Origin: Streptomyces sp. P3
GTDB taxonomy: Bacteria; Actinomycetota; Actinomycetes; Streptomycetales; Streptomycetaceae
Length of the DNA: 64,000 bases
Assembly: GCF_003032475.1 (NCBI RefSeq)
Contig: NZ_CP028369.1
Coordinates: 5,208,001 to 5,272,000, forward strand
Direction of reading: 5' to 3'
A model generated the notes under the pieces. It made no database searches, was not told the origin of the DNA, and saw only the letters and a program-made list of their open reading frames with translations. The stretch's first letter is position 1. The number at the start of each line of letters is the position of its first letter. Shown here piece after piece: positions 41,386-50,053 of the stretch. Both the position numbers and the translations under genes were made by a program.

Positions 41386-41579
41386 CCGGGGTTCGGGCCG
41401 CCGAGCCGGAGCCGGTGCCCCGCAGCGACCGACCGTCGCCGCCGGCGGTCGGCCGGTGATGTGGAACCGATGGCAGGGGCGGTGGATGCGAAGCCGGTGC
41501 CCGGGGCGGTGATGCGGAGCCGGTGGCCGCCGACGGGGCGCGGGCGACCGTCGGGGCGCCGGGCGGCGGGAGCCGCACG

Positions 41580-42359
41580 TCACCCGGCCCCGGGCTCCTG
41601 ACGTGGGGCGCGTGCCGCCCGCACCCGTGTGCCGCCGTCCACCAGCAGGTCCGCGCCCGTGATCCACCGGGCCTCGTCCGAGCACAGCCACAGCACCGCC
41701 CGGGCCACGTCCTGCGGTTCGCCGATGCGTTCGAGCGGAAGCTCCCGTGCGACGGCCCGCTCCCTCGGCTCCCAGACGAACCGTGCCATCTCGGTGCGGA
41801 CGAGGCCGGGGGAGACGGAGTTCACCCGCACCCCCGGGCCCAGCTCGCCCGCCAGTTGCTGGGTGAGGTGCAGCAGGGCCGCCTTGCTGGTGCCGTAGGC
41901 GCCGACGCCAGGGCCCACATGGCCCGCTCCCTCCGTGCACACGGAGACCACCGCCCCGCCGTGCTCGCGCATCCAGCCGTGCCACGCGCACTGCACCAGC
42001 CGCAACGGGGCCTCGACGTTCACGGCGAACGCCTCCCGCCAGACGTCCGGGTCGGCGTCCATGAGGGGGCCGTAGGGCTGGTTGGTCGCCGCGTTGTTCA
42101 CCAGGACGTCCAGCCGGCCGAAGGAGCGCAGACACAGGTCGGTGAGCTCTTCGGGGTGACCGGGGTCCGCGACGCTCCCGGCCAGCCCCACCCCGCCCAG
42201 CTCGGCGGCGGCGCGCCGCACCTCGTCGGGGTCCCGTGCGCTCACGCACACCCACGCCCCGGCGTCGCGGAGCGCCCGGGCCACCGCCCATCCGATACCC
42301 CGCGTGCCCCCGGTGACGAGGGCGGCCCTGCCCCGCAACGCGTACGACGACGACGTCAT
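41580..42359 (-). CDS. Short-chain dehydrogenase/reductase
   Basis: 259 residues, classical SDR length. Motifs: TGGTRGIGWAVARAL for the cofactor, LDVLVNNAATNQ, and Tyr155-x3-Lys159 in GVGAYGTSKAALLHLTQQLA. The end VLWLCSDEARWITGADLLVDGG is typical of FabG-like enzymes. By spacing (13 residues before the Tyr) the catalytic Ser position is Thr142 (VVSVCTEGAG), a conservative change; Ser139 is nearby. Absence of an acidic residue early in strand 2 (VSARDPDEV) slightly favours NADP(H). Substrate unknown. Convergent with the atypical SDR at 39880; no operon partner. Confidence 0.93.
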   Translation of the reverse strand: MTSSSYALRGRAALVTGGTRGIGWAVARALRDAGAWVCVSARDPDEVRRAAAELGGVGLAGSVADPGHPEELTDLCLRSFGRLDVLVNNAATNQPYGPLMDADPDVWREAFAVNVEAPLRLVQCAWHGWMREHGGAVVSVCTEGAGHVGPGVGAYGTSKAALLHLTQQLAGELGPGVRVNSVSPGLVRTEMARFVWEPRERAVARELPLERIGEPQDVARAVLWLCSDEARWITGADLLVDGGTRVRAARAPRQEPGAG

Positions 42360-42867
42360 CGGCGTACCGTCTCACGGCCCGCTCCCAACCGACAGGTCCG
42401 GAGCGGGAGTTGCGCATTCCCAGCACCGTCGGGCGGCGTCGGCCGTGCGGCGTCGGCGAGACCCGACGGGTGGGGCGGGCGGTGCCCGGACGGCGCGAGA
42501 GGCCAGGAGGGGCGTTCGACGGCATACGCCGTCCGGGTGAACTCAAAGGGTGCGTATGCGGTGAGAAGTGTTCAATTCGCTTACGGGTTCCTGTGGGTGA
42601 CGCGCCATGGTTGCGTCAAATCTTCGGGCCCTATCGAGCGGCACCCCGCTCATTTGGTTAATGTATAGCGGACGGACAGCAGGACGGAGTGCCACCCACA
42701 CCCACCGTCCGTCTGGGACAAGCCGGTTCACCACGGCCAGCTCTCCTGGGAGTCACCGGCGCCACCGTGTCGCCACCGACTCCAGCCAGACCCGAGGGAG
42801 CGTTCAGCGCCGGACCGCAGACTGGCCGGCACGCCCCGAGGGTGACCCGACACATAAGGAGTGCGCG
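42360..42867. other. Intergenic region with an AT-richer stretch
   Basis: No gene recognised. The segment 42540-42670 is clearly lower in GC than its surroundings (TTCAATTCGCTTACGGG, TTTGGTTAATGTATAGC) and probably holds the promoter of the small protein at 42868, with a TATAGC-like -10 near 42665. That would give a leader of about 190 nt. No conserved riboswitch is apparent. Confidence 0.45.
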
Positions 42868-43041
42868 GTGACACCGGAGAAGACGAATCGCGAGCAACGC
42901 CCCAAGGAACGCACGGAGCGGGCCGGCCGCAGGCCCGGCGAGATCGGCAGCCTCGACGTGTGGGCCCGCTCCGCCCCCATCCGCCTGGCCGGCTACGAGG
43001 ACGACCTGGCCGAGGACCACATTCTGCCCAGCGTGGACTGA
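42868..43041 (+). CDS. 57-residue conserved-looking small protein, function unknown
   Basis: GTG start with AAGGAG 6 bases upstream. The N-terminal half is strongly basic and hydrophilic (MTPEKTNREQRPKERTERAG); the C-terminal half is compact and ends acidic (LDVWARSAPIRLAGYEDDLA, EDHILPSVD). There is no signal peptide, membrane segment or cysteine. The two-part build, a charged leader followed by a distinct short core, is like a peptide precursor, but no modifying enzyme or protease lies next to it. The neighbours are an SDR gene and an amidase. It could equally be a small regulatory or stress protein. I do not recognise the family with certainty. Confidence 0.7.
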   Translation: MTPEKTNREQRPKERTERAGRRPGEIGSLDVWARSAPIRLAGYEDDLAEDHILPSVD

Positions 43042-43160
43042 TCCCACGGGTCGCGCGTCGCGCGATCACCGCAGCACGGGCGTGCGCACCCACCCGAGCC
43101 ACGCCCCTGCCGCCCCGCCTCCGCCCCGGCCGCCCCGGCCGGGGCCGGCCTGTTCGGGTC

Positions 43161-44516
43161 TCACGGCGCGCCCTGATCGAGCGGCGCCGTGCGCCGCCAG
43201 GGGCGCAGGTTCTCCAGCTGCTCCGCCACGCGCAGCAGCTCCCCCTCCGAACCCGGCCGTCCGACCAGCTGTACGGACGCGGGCGCACCGGACGGCAGCG
43301 TGCCGAAGGGGACCGCCATCGCCGGCCAGCCGGTCAGGTTCCACGGCGGGGTCAGCGGCGAGTAGTTCGTGTTCACCGCGACGTTGCGCAGCCAGCCCCG
43401 CTCGTGCCACGGCGCGGCCTTCGGTGACCGTCGCGCCAGCGCCGGGGTGAGCAGCACGTCGTACTCCGCGAAGAACGGCTCCAGCCGGCGCCGCAGCTCC
43501 TCGCGTGCCGAGCCCTCCCGTACCCCGTTCAGGAAGCGCCGGCCGAGTGCCGCGTGCACCCGGGTGCGACGGGTCAGCAGGCGGGCGTCGAGGGCGGCGG
43601 CGTCCACGGCCGTGCCCGCCGTCCAGTGGGCGAGCGAGGTCACACCCAGCGACAGCGGATAGGGCGGATCGGCCCGCCGCACGAGGTGCCCCGCCTTCAT
43701 CAGTACACCGGCCGCGTCCCGGGCCGCGCCCGCGTAGGGAGCGCTCACCGTGACCCCCGCCAGCGGACTGCGCACGGAGACCGCGATCCGCAGCGCCCCG
43801 GACACCTCGGCCGCCGTGACGTCGGCGCCCGCGAGCACGGCGAGCATCAGCCGCGCGTCCGCCACCGTGGTCGCCAGCGGCCCGTTCTCCGACATGCCGA
43901 ACCAGTCGCCCTCCCCGATCCGGGCCGGCACCACCCCGTGACCCGGCTTCACGGTCACCAGGCCGCAGTTGGCCGCCGGGATGCGCAACGAGCCCATGCC
44001 GTCGTTGCCGAGCGCGATCGGCGTCATCCCGGCGGCGACCGCGGCCGCGCTCCCGCCGGAGGAGCCGCCCGCCGTGCGGGAGACGTCCCACGGATTGCGG
44101 GCGGTGCCGTGGACGCCCTCCGTGGTGCCGAACACGCACAGCTCCGGCACGTTCGTCAGCCCCACGACCACCGCGCCGGCCGCGCGCAGCCGGGCCACGG
44201 TGACATGGTCGGCGGCGGACGGAGCGTCGGGCGTCGCCGCCGAGCCGGCGCGCATGGCCTCGCCCCGCACGCCGAGGTTGTCCTTGACCGCCACCGGCAC
44301 CCCGGCCAGCGCGAGCCCGCCCAGGTCGGCACGGGCGGCCACCTCGTCGGCCTCCGCGAGCGCGGCCTCGGCCCGCACCGTGCGGAACGCGCCGACGAGG
44401 CCGTCCAGCCGCTCGATCCGCGCGAGGTGCTCCGCCACCACCTCCCGGGGCGTGACCTGCTTCTCCCGCACGGCGGCGGCGATCTCGACGGCGGTCCGGC
44501 CGACCCAGGCAGCCAC
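43161..44516 (-). CDS. Amidase (amidase-signature family)
   Basis: 451 residues; GTG at 44516 with GAGGAG 5 bases upstream. The Ser-cisSer-Lys triad is intact: Lys78 (VPVAVKDNLG), the cis-Ser in TAGGSSGGSAAAVAAG and nucleophile Ser176 in GNDGMGSLRIPAANCG. The protein is cytosolic and hydrolyses a carboxamide to acid and ammonia. It lacks the partner genes of the GatCAB amidotransferase and is too short for GatA, so a stand-alone amidase (aryl, nitrile-derived or peptide amide) is likely. Substrate not predictable. It stands divergent from the remnants and lactonase to its right. Confidence 0.93.
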   Translation of the reverse strand: MAAWVGRTAVEIAAAVREKQVTPREVVAEHLARIERLDGLVGAFRTVRAEAALAEADEVAARADLGGLALAGVPVAVKDNLGVRGEAMRAGSAATPDAPSAADHVTVARLRAAGAVVVGLTNVPELCVFGTTEGVHGTARNPWDVSRTAGGSSGGSAAAVAAGMTPIALGNDGMGSLRIPAANCGLVTVKPGHGVVPARIGEGDWFGMSENGPLATTVADARLMLAVLAGADVTAAEVSGALRIAVSVRSPLAGVTVSAPYAGAARDAAGVLMKAGHLVRRADPPYPLSLGVTSLAHWTAGTAVDAAALDARLLTRRTRVHAALGRRFLNGVREGSAREELRRRLEPFFAEYDVLLTPALARRSPKAAPWHERGWLRNVAVNTNYSPLTPPWNLTGWPAMAVPFGTLPSGAPASVQLVGRPGSEGELLRVAEQLENLRPWRRTAPLDQGAP

Positions 44517-44736
44517 GGCAGCTCCTCTGCACTACTCGCGAGTACGTAGGGAGAACTGTGCCCCGGCGGACGCTCCGAGTCGAGAGGCCCCGGCCGTCGG
44601 CCGCTCGCCGGCCGCTCGCCGGTCGCTCACCCGCCGACCGCCGGTCGCCCGTGGACCGGTCGTCCTTCGGCCGTCGGCCGGGACCGGTGGATCACGGCGG
44701 CCTCCCGGCGGGTACGGTCGAAGGAGCGTCGGACCG

Positions 44737-44922
44737 GGTTTGCGCGCCGCCGCGCTGGCGTTCTGCGCGGCCCGTCCGGCCGTCGCGAGCGTGCTGGTGG
44801 GCGTCCGCTCGGCCGACGAAGCGCGCGACTGCGCCGTACAGTTCACCACGCCCGTCCCCGCCGCCCGGTGGCGGGAGCCACGGGAGACCGGTCTGCTTTT
44901 CCCCGAGGAGCCGAGGAGCCGT
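44737..44922 (+). pseudogene. C-terminal fragment of an aldo/keto reductase (L-fucose dehydrogenase-like)
   Basis: In the frame of the downstream lactonase the sequence reads GLRAAALAFCAARPAVASVL, followed by VGVRSADEARDCAVQFTTPV and PAARWREPRETGLL. This is the conserved C-terminus of D-threo-aldose/L-fucose dehydrogenase-type aldo/keto reductases. Everything upstream (barrel, catalytic Tyr, Lys, His) is missing and replaced by GC-rich low-complexity repeats. It is thus a 5'-truncated remnant of about 60 codons. With the fuconolactonase downstream it marks a former sugar-oxidation operon. Confidence 0.6.
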
Positions 44923-44923
44923 C

Positions 44924-45001
44924 ATGAGACCCGCCCCGTCCACCGTGCGCGGCGTGGACCGCGTCGCCGTCCCGGTACCCGTCGAGCCGGAGCCGGCGTG
45001 A
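44924..45001 (+). CDS. Very short ORF coupled to the lactonase gene (remnant or leader peptide)
   Basis: 25 codons (MRPAPSTVRGVDRVAVPVPV, then EPEPA) with GAGGAG 5 bases before the ATG; its stop overlaps the lactonase start as GTGA. The good ribosome site and coupling suggest it helps translation of the lactonase. It is more likely the joined ends of a deleted gene than a functional peptide. Confidence 0.4.
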   Translation: MRPAPSTVRGVDRVAVPVPVEPEPA

Positions 45002-45822
45002 GCGTCGACGCGCACCACCACGTCTGGGACCTGTCGGTGCGCGACCAGGACTGGATCGCCGAAGGCAGCCCGCTGCGGCGGGACTTCGGCGTCGGCGACC
45101 TGGCGCCCGAGGCGCGCGCGGCCGGGGTCGACCGCACGGTCCTCGTCCAGACGGTCACCGTGGCCGAGGAGACGCCCGAGTTCCTTGCCCTCGCGGCCGG
45201 GAGCGACCTGATCGCGGGCGTCGTCGGCTGGACCGACCTGACCCGCCCGGACGTCGCCGACGAACTGGCCCGGCTGCGGGAGCTGCCCGGCGGCCGGTAC
45301 CTCAAGGGGATCCGGCACCAGGTGCAGGGTGAGAGCGATCCGCAGTGGCTGGCTCGGTCCGACGTGCGGCGAGGACTCGCCGCCGTCGCCGACGCCGGTC
45401 TCGTCTACGACCTGGTGGTACTGCCCGGCCAGCTGCCGGCCTGCGTCCGCGCGGCCGCCGCGCTGCCCGGACTCACCTTCGTGCTGGACCACCTGGGCAA
45501 GCCGCCCATCGCCTCCGGCGCGCTCGAGCCCTGGGCTCGCGACGTGCGGGCGCTCGCCGCCCTGCCCCACACGGTCTGCAAGCTCTCCGGCATGGTCACG
45601 GAGGCCGACCCCGCCTCCTGGACCGTGGACGACCTGCGCCCGTACGCGGACACGGTGCTGGAGGCCTTCGGGCCGGCCCGGCTGATGTTCGGCTCGGACT
45701 GGCCGGTGTGCACGGTGGCCGCCACGTACGGGGAAGTCGCGGACCTCGCACGCCGGTTGACCGACCCGGGCGACCACCCACAGATCTTCGAGACCACCGC
45801 GGCACGCGTCTACAGCCTCTGA
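44998..45822 (+). CDS. Amidohydrolase, L-fuconolactonase / sugar lactone hydrolase-like (COG3618)
   Basis: 274 residues starting at GTG with GGAG upstream. The metal motif is at the very start (VDAHHHVWDL), with QDWIAEGSPLRRDF, KGIRHQVQGESDPQWL, FVLDHLGKPPIASG, CKLSGMVTEAD and LMFGSDWPVCTVAATYGEV (the late catalytic Asp). This is the amidohydrolase_2 pattern of L-fuconolactone and L-rhamnono-lactone hydrolases. In intact clusters it sits with an aldo/keto reductase-type fucose dehydrogenase, whose truncated end lies directly upstream, so it is a surviving member of a decayed pathway. It converges on the LMF-like gene, stop codons 13 bp apart. Confidence 0.9.
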   Translation: MSVDAHHHVWDLSVRDQDWIAEGSPLRRDFGVGDLAPEARAAGVDRTVLVQTVTVAEETPEFLALAAGSDLIAGVVGWTDLTRPDVADELARLRELPGGRYLKGIRHQVQGESDPQWLARSDVRRGLAAVADAGLVYDLVVLPGQLPACVRAAAALPGLTFVLDHLGKPPIASGALEPWARDVRALAALPHTVCKLSGMVTEADPASWTVDDLRPYADTVLEAFGPARLMFGSDWPVCTVAATYGEVADLARRLTDPGDHPQIFETTAARVYSL

Positions 45823-45835
45823 ACCGCCCCGGCGT

Positions 45836-47257
45836 CTACGGCCTCCGAGCCGTTGTCGCGAGCCGGGTCGGCGGCAGGTACTCGCGCACGTACGTCCGTT
45901 CCCAGCAGGCTCCCGTCGCCCGCAGCTCATGCCAGGTCGTGAACCGGTAGCGGAACAGGCGGGCGCGGACGTGGCGCGGGGGCTCGCCGGGCGCGAACGG
46001 GGAACGGCGCAGCAGCCTCAGCGTGTCGCGGTCGTTCTCCAGCAGCCGTTCCACCAGGGCGGCGAACCACGTCCCGGCGTAGGCGGGGGAGAGCGCCGCG
46101 AACCACATCATCCAGTCCAGGCGCAGATGGTAGGGGGCGAACTGGCGCGGCCAGCGCCGTGGATCGCCCGGCTTGCCCTTGAACTCGTACTCCCGCCAGT
46201 CGGAGTCCTCGCGCGGCACGGTGTCGAGCGTGCCCTCGACCACCACCTCGTAGCGGATCCGGCTGACGCTGCCGAACGCGCCGTAGGTGTTGACCAGGTG
46301 GAGCGGATCGAAGGACCGGTTCATCACCTGCCGGCGGGAGAGCATGTTGAGCACCGGGCGGTGGCTGAGGAACAGCAGCAGGGCCGCCACGGCGAGGACG
46401 GTGACCTCGTACCAGAGCGGGGCGTCGGGGCCCGGACCGTGGCCGGAGGGGAGCGCCAGCGCCGGGACCGCCAGGACGACGGTGATCCAGTTCAACCAGG
46501 AGAAGTTGCCCGACAGCACCAGCCACAGCTGGGTGAGGATCATCAGCGCGGCGGCCGCCGACGCCACCGGCTGCGGGGCGAACAGCGCGAACGGCACGAC
46601 GAGTTGGGTGACGTGGTTCGCCGCCGCCTCGACCCGGTGCAGCGGCTTGGGCAGGTGGTGGAAGAACCAGCTCAGCGGGCCGGGCATCGGCTGCGTCTCG
46701 TGGTGGTGGTAGAGGCACGTCAGCTTCCGCCAGCAGGCGTCCCCCCGCATCTTGATCAGGCCCGCGCCGAACTCGACCCGGAACAGGATCCAGCGGATCA
46801 GGAAGAGCACGACGACCGGAGGGGCCACCTCGTCGTTGCCCAGGAACACCGCGAGGAAGCCCGTCTCCAGCAGCAGGGACTCCCAGCCGAACCCGTACCA
46901 GGTCTGGCCCACGTTGACGACGGACAGGTACAGCGCCCACGGCACCAGCCACAGTGCCATCGCCGCCCAGAGCGGCAGCAGCCCGTCCGCGCCGGCCAGC
47001 AGCGCCGCCGACACCGCGCACCCCGTCCACGCGCAGACCGCGAACAGCCGGTCGGAGTAACGCAGCTGGAACAGGCTGGGCGCCCGCCGGAAGGGCACCC
47101 GCTCGACGAACCGGGGCACCGGCAGCATGCCCCGTTCCCCGAGCAGCGCCCGGAACTGCAGTGCCGTGGCCAGGAACGCGACCAGGTACAGGCCCGCCAG
47201 GGCGCGCTGGAAGACCAGCCGGCTCAGCCAGTAGTCGGGTGCGGTGAACCAGTCCAC
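45836..47257 (-). CDS. Lipase maturation factor (LMF1)-like membrane protein
   Basis: 473 residues; GTG at 47257 with AAGGAG upstream. Several membrane helices lie in the first 320 residues, with family landmarks FGWESLLLETGFLAVFL, LIRWILFRVEFGAGLIKMRG, CLYHHHETQPMPGPLSWFFH, NFSWLNWITVVLA and, in the soluble C-terminus, VNTYGAFGSVSRIRYEVVVE, EYEFKGKPGDPRRWPRQFAP and HLRLDWMMWFAALSP. Animal LMF1 helps lipoprotein lipases fold in the ER; bacterial homologues are widespread in actinobacteria with no assigned role. It may assist a secreted protein or modify an envelope component. Monocistronic. Confidence 0.92.
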   Translation of the reverse strand: MDWFTAPDYWLSRLVFQRALAGLYLVAFLATALQFRALLGERGMLPVPRFVERVPFRRAPSLFQLRYSDRLFAVCAWTGCAVSAALLAGADGLLPLWAAMALWLVPWALYLSVVNVGQTWYGFGWESLLLETGFLAVFLGNDEVAPPVVVLFLIRWILFRVEFGAGLIKMRGDACWRKLTCLYHHHETQPMPGPLSWFFHHLPKPLHRVEAAANHVTQLVVPFALFAPQPVASAAAALMILTQLWLVLSGNFSWLNWITVVLAVPALALPSGHGPGPDAPLWYEVTVLAVAALLLFLSHRPVLNMLSRRQVMNRSFDPLHLVNTYGAFGSVSRIRYEVVVEGTLDTVPREDSDWREYEFKGKPGDPRRWPRQFAPYHLRLDWMMWFAALSPAYAGTWFAALVERLLENDRDTLRLLRRSPFAPGEPPRHVRARLFRYRFTTWHELRATGACWERTYVREYLPPTRLATTARRP

Positions 47258-47448
47258 GGCCGTGCGCTCCTTCGCTCAGGTTCTGTCCGGTCCGGGCTCA
47301 GGCCGTTCTCCGGTCCGGGCTCAGGCCCTCTCCGATCCGGCTTGTCACTGTTCGTGTTCATCCGCTCCGCTTGCGTGACCGGAGCGGGTCAAGCAGACAA
47401 TAGTGGGCGAACCACTTCGGTTCGGCCTGTTCGGACGATGCGGAGCAC

Positions 47449-47883
47449 GTGGTGCGACTACCCACAGCCACTCTCCTCACCGCCTGTGCGCTCTCGGCGG
47501 CGCTCGTCGTCGCCACCGGCCGCGGCGGCGAGGCGGCGGACCACACGATGCCGGGTTCGGACGTCGTCCTCCCGGCCGCCGAGGGCCGTGCCCTCTTCGA
47601 CGACGTCACGGGCGGCGCGGGTCCCGACGCCGGTGCGGACGCGGACGGCTCGGGCCTCGACCGCGGACTCGACCCCGGCTCCTTCGGCCCCGACGCGATC
47701 GGCCCCGAGACCGTGCCGGAGGTGCCCGACCTGCCCGACGGCGGTGGGCTGATCCCGGACGGACCCGACGAGTCCGGCGAGCTCGGCGAGCCGGACCGGT
47801 CCGCCGGCCGCGAGCCGCCCACCGCGCCCGACCGGTCCGACGACGCCATCTTCGGCAGCCCCGTCGACGTCGCCCTGGGCTGA
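47449..47883 (+). CDS. Secreted or anchored Asp/Gly/Pro-rich protein of unknown function
   Basis: 144 residues (GTG at 47449; a second GTG follows at once at 47452 with a better-spaced GGAG). A hydrophobic start (LLTACALSAALVVATGRGGE) acts as signal peptide or anchor. The rest is acidic and repetitive (DADGSGLDRGLDPGSFGPDA; PEVPDLPDGGGLIPDGPDES) with no known domain, likely disordered outside the membrane. It precedes the phosphatase gene by 60 bp in the same direction, so the two may share a transcript. Confidence 0.7.
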   Translation: MVRLPTATLLTACALSAALVVATGRGGEAADHTMPGSDVVLPAAEGRALFDDVTGGAGPDAGADADGSGLDRGLDPGSFGPDAIGPETVPEVPDLPDGGGLIPDGPDESGELGEPDRSAGREPPTAPDRSDDAIFGSPVDVALG

Positions 47884-47943
47884 CGATGGCGCGGGCGTCG
47901 CTCCCCGGTCGAAGAATCGGGCAAATCCTGGCAAGGTGGGCCC

Positions 47944-50031
47944 ATGGCTGATCGGGGAGCGAGCGCCCTGTCACTCCCGGACGACTGGCCCGCCCACCCG
48001 GATCCGATCCTGGCGCTCAATCGCATGGGCGGCTTCGACTGGGACCTGGACTCCGGGCTGTGCCAGATGGACGCCCGGGCGCTCGAGATCTTCGACCTGC
48101 GGCCCGACGAGTACGACGGCAACCCGGCCTCGCTCGCCGTGCGCGTCCCGCCGAACGAGGCCACCCGCCTGGACGAGCTGGTCTCCCAGGCCATCAAGGA
48201 CGGCAGCGAGAACTACGGCGCCTACTTCCGCCTGCGGCTGCGTGACGGCACCCTGCGCTGGACCCACACCCAGGGCCACATCCGGCGTGACGGCACCGGC
48301 CGGCCTCGCCGGATCGTCGGCATCGTCCGCGACGCCACCGACGAGCTGCACGACCTCGCCGACCGCCACGAGGCGGCCGCCCTCGACGACGCGCGCCGGG
48401 AGCAGACCAACGTCGTCCAGCTCACCACGGCGGCCCTCGCGCACGCCCGCACCGTCCAGGACGTCATCGACGTGCTCAAGGACACCCACGGCCTCACCCA
48501 CCTCGGGGCGACCAGTCTCGTCATGGGCCTGGTCGAGGCCGGCCGGATCCGGCTGATCGCCGAGGGGCCGGAGGGCAGCTTCGTGCCCGGCACGCTGGTC
48601 ACCCGGATCGACGAGCCGTATCCGATGAGCGAGGTCGTGCGGACCCTCACCCCCCGCTTCATCGAGTCGCCCGAGGAGTTCGCCGGCGGCTACCCCGTGC
48701 TGTGGCCGCACCTCACCGACCTGAGGATCACCTCGGCGGCCTATCTGCCGCTCATCGTGCAGGCCCGTCCGATCGGCGCGATGGGTCTGCTCTACAGCGA
48801 CCGGCACGGTTTCACGCCCGAGGAGCGCAACATCCTCGTGGCCCTCGGCTCCAGCATCGCGCAGAGCCTGCAGCGGGCCATGTTCTACGAGCAGGAGAAG
48901 GACATCGCCCAGGGCCTCCAGCAGGCCATGCTCCCGCGCACCATCCCCAGCGTGCGCGGCGCCGACGTGGCCGTCCGCTACCGCGCCGCCACCATAGGCG
49001 GCGCGAACGGCCGGGACATCGGCGGCGACTGGTACGACCTGATTCCGCTGCCCGGCGGCCGGGTCGGCGCGGTGATCGGCGACGTCCAGGGCCACGACAC
49101 GCACGCGGCCGCCGTCATGGGCCAGCTGCGCATCGTGCTGAGGGCCTACGCGGCCGAAGGACACACCCCGGCCGCCGTGATGGCCCGGGCCTCCGTCTTC
49201 CTGCACGAACTCGACACCGACCGCTTCGCGACGTGCCTGTATGCGGAGGCGGACCTGTCCACCGGAGTCGTCCAGCTGGTCCGCGCCGGGCACATCGAGC
49301 CCCTGCTGCGCGGCCCGGACGGGAACTGCCGGCGCGTCCCGGTGCCCGGAGGGCTGCCGCTCGGCCTGTCCGCCGAGTTCGGCAGTCTCGGGTACCCGGT
49401 CGGCACCGTGGAGCTCGATCCCGGGCACACGCTGCTGATGTGCACCGACGGCCTGGTGGAACAGCCCGGCGCCGACCTCGACGACGGCATGCAGACCCTC
49501 GCCGCCTTCATCGCCGCGGGCCCCGAGGACGTACGTGAACTCGCCGACCGGCTCATCGAGATCGCCGAGGAACGCGGCGGGGACGACGACGTGGCCCTGT
49601 TGCTGCTGCGCCGGCGCGGTCCGGACAACGCGCAGTCCGGCAACCGGCTCCAGCAGCATGTGGCGCCCGGCGACCCGGAGGCCCTCACCGAGGCCCGGCA
49701 CATGATCCGCGCCGCCGTCCGCTCCTGGGGGGCCCGGGACCGCTCCGACGAGATCGAACTGGTCGCCGACGAGCTGGTCACCAACGCCCTCATGCACACC
49801 GAGGGCGCGGCGATCGTCACCCTGCGCGCGCTGACCGGCGGCGACCGACGGCTTCGGGTGGAGGTCGAGGACTCCTCCAGCGCGCTGCCCCGCCGCCGTG
49901 ACGCCGGCGAGTCGGGCGTCTCCGGCCGCGGCCTGCTCCTGGTGGATCTGCTCACCGACGGCTGGGGAGTGGAGGCGCGGGGCGGCGGCAAGTGCGTCTG
50001 GTGCGAGTTCGTGGTGCACGAGCACCACTGA
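47944..50031 (+). CDS. PAS-GAF-SpoIIE phosphatase with C-terminal RsbW-like ATPase domain
   Basis: 695 residues; ATG with AAGGTGG upstream. Domains in order: PAS (about 20-130, ALNRMGGFDWDLDSGLCQMD), GAF (about 160-315, ending LVALGSSIAQSLQRAMFYEQ), PP2C/SpoIIE serine phosphatase (about 325-550; GGDWYDLIPLPGGRVGAVIG, VQGHDTHAAAVMGQLR, LLMCTDGLVEQPG and GGDDDVALLLLRR carry the metal aspartates), and a HATPase_c_2 domain (about 570-690; IELVADELVTNALMHTEGAA, GVSGRGLLLVDLLTDGWGVE). Having both phosphatase and kinase-type modules, it probably sets the phosphorylation of an anti-sigma-antagonist protein in a partner-switching pathway. No sigma-B-type genes are adjacent. Confidence 0.95.
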   Translation: MADRGASALSLPDDWPAHPDPILALNRMGGFDWDLDSGLCQMDARALEIFDLRPDEYDGNPASLAVRVPPNEATRLDELVSQAIKDGSENYGAYFRLRLRDGTLRWTHTQGHIRRDGTGRPRRIVGIVRDATDELHDLADRHEAAALDDARREQTNVVQLTTAALAHARTVQDVIDVLKDTHGLTHLGATSLVMGLVEAGRIRLIAEGPEGSFVPGTLVTRIDEPYPMSEVVRTLTPRFIESPEEFAGGYPVLWPHLTDLRITSAAYLPLIVQARPIGAMGLLYSDRHGFTPEERNILVALGSSIAQSLQRAMFYEQEKDIAQGLQQAMLPRTIPSVRGADVAVRYRAATIGGANGRDIGGDWYDLIPLPGGRVGAVIGDVQGHDTHAAAVMGQLRIVLRAYAAEGHTPAAVMARASVFLHELDTDRFATCLYAEADLSTGVVQLVRAGHIEPLLRGPDGNCRRVPVPGGLPLGLSAEFGSLGYPVGTVELDPGHTLLMCTDGLVEQPGADLDDGMQTLAAFIAAGPEDVRELADRLIEIAEERGGDDDVALLLLRRRGPDNAQSGNRLQQHVAPGDPEALTEARHMIRAAVRSWGARDRSDEIELVADELVTNALMHTEGAAIVTLRALTGGDRRLRVEVEDSSSALPRRRDAGESGVSGRGLLLVDLLTDGWGVEARGGGKCVWCEFVVHEHH

Positions 50032-50053
50032 GCCCGCGTGGCACTCTGGACGT

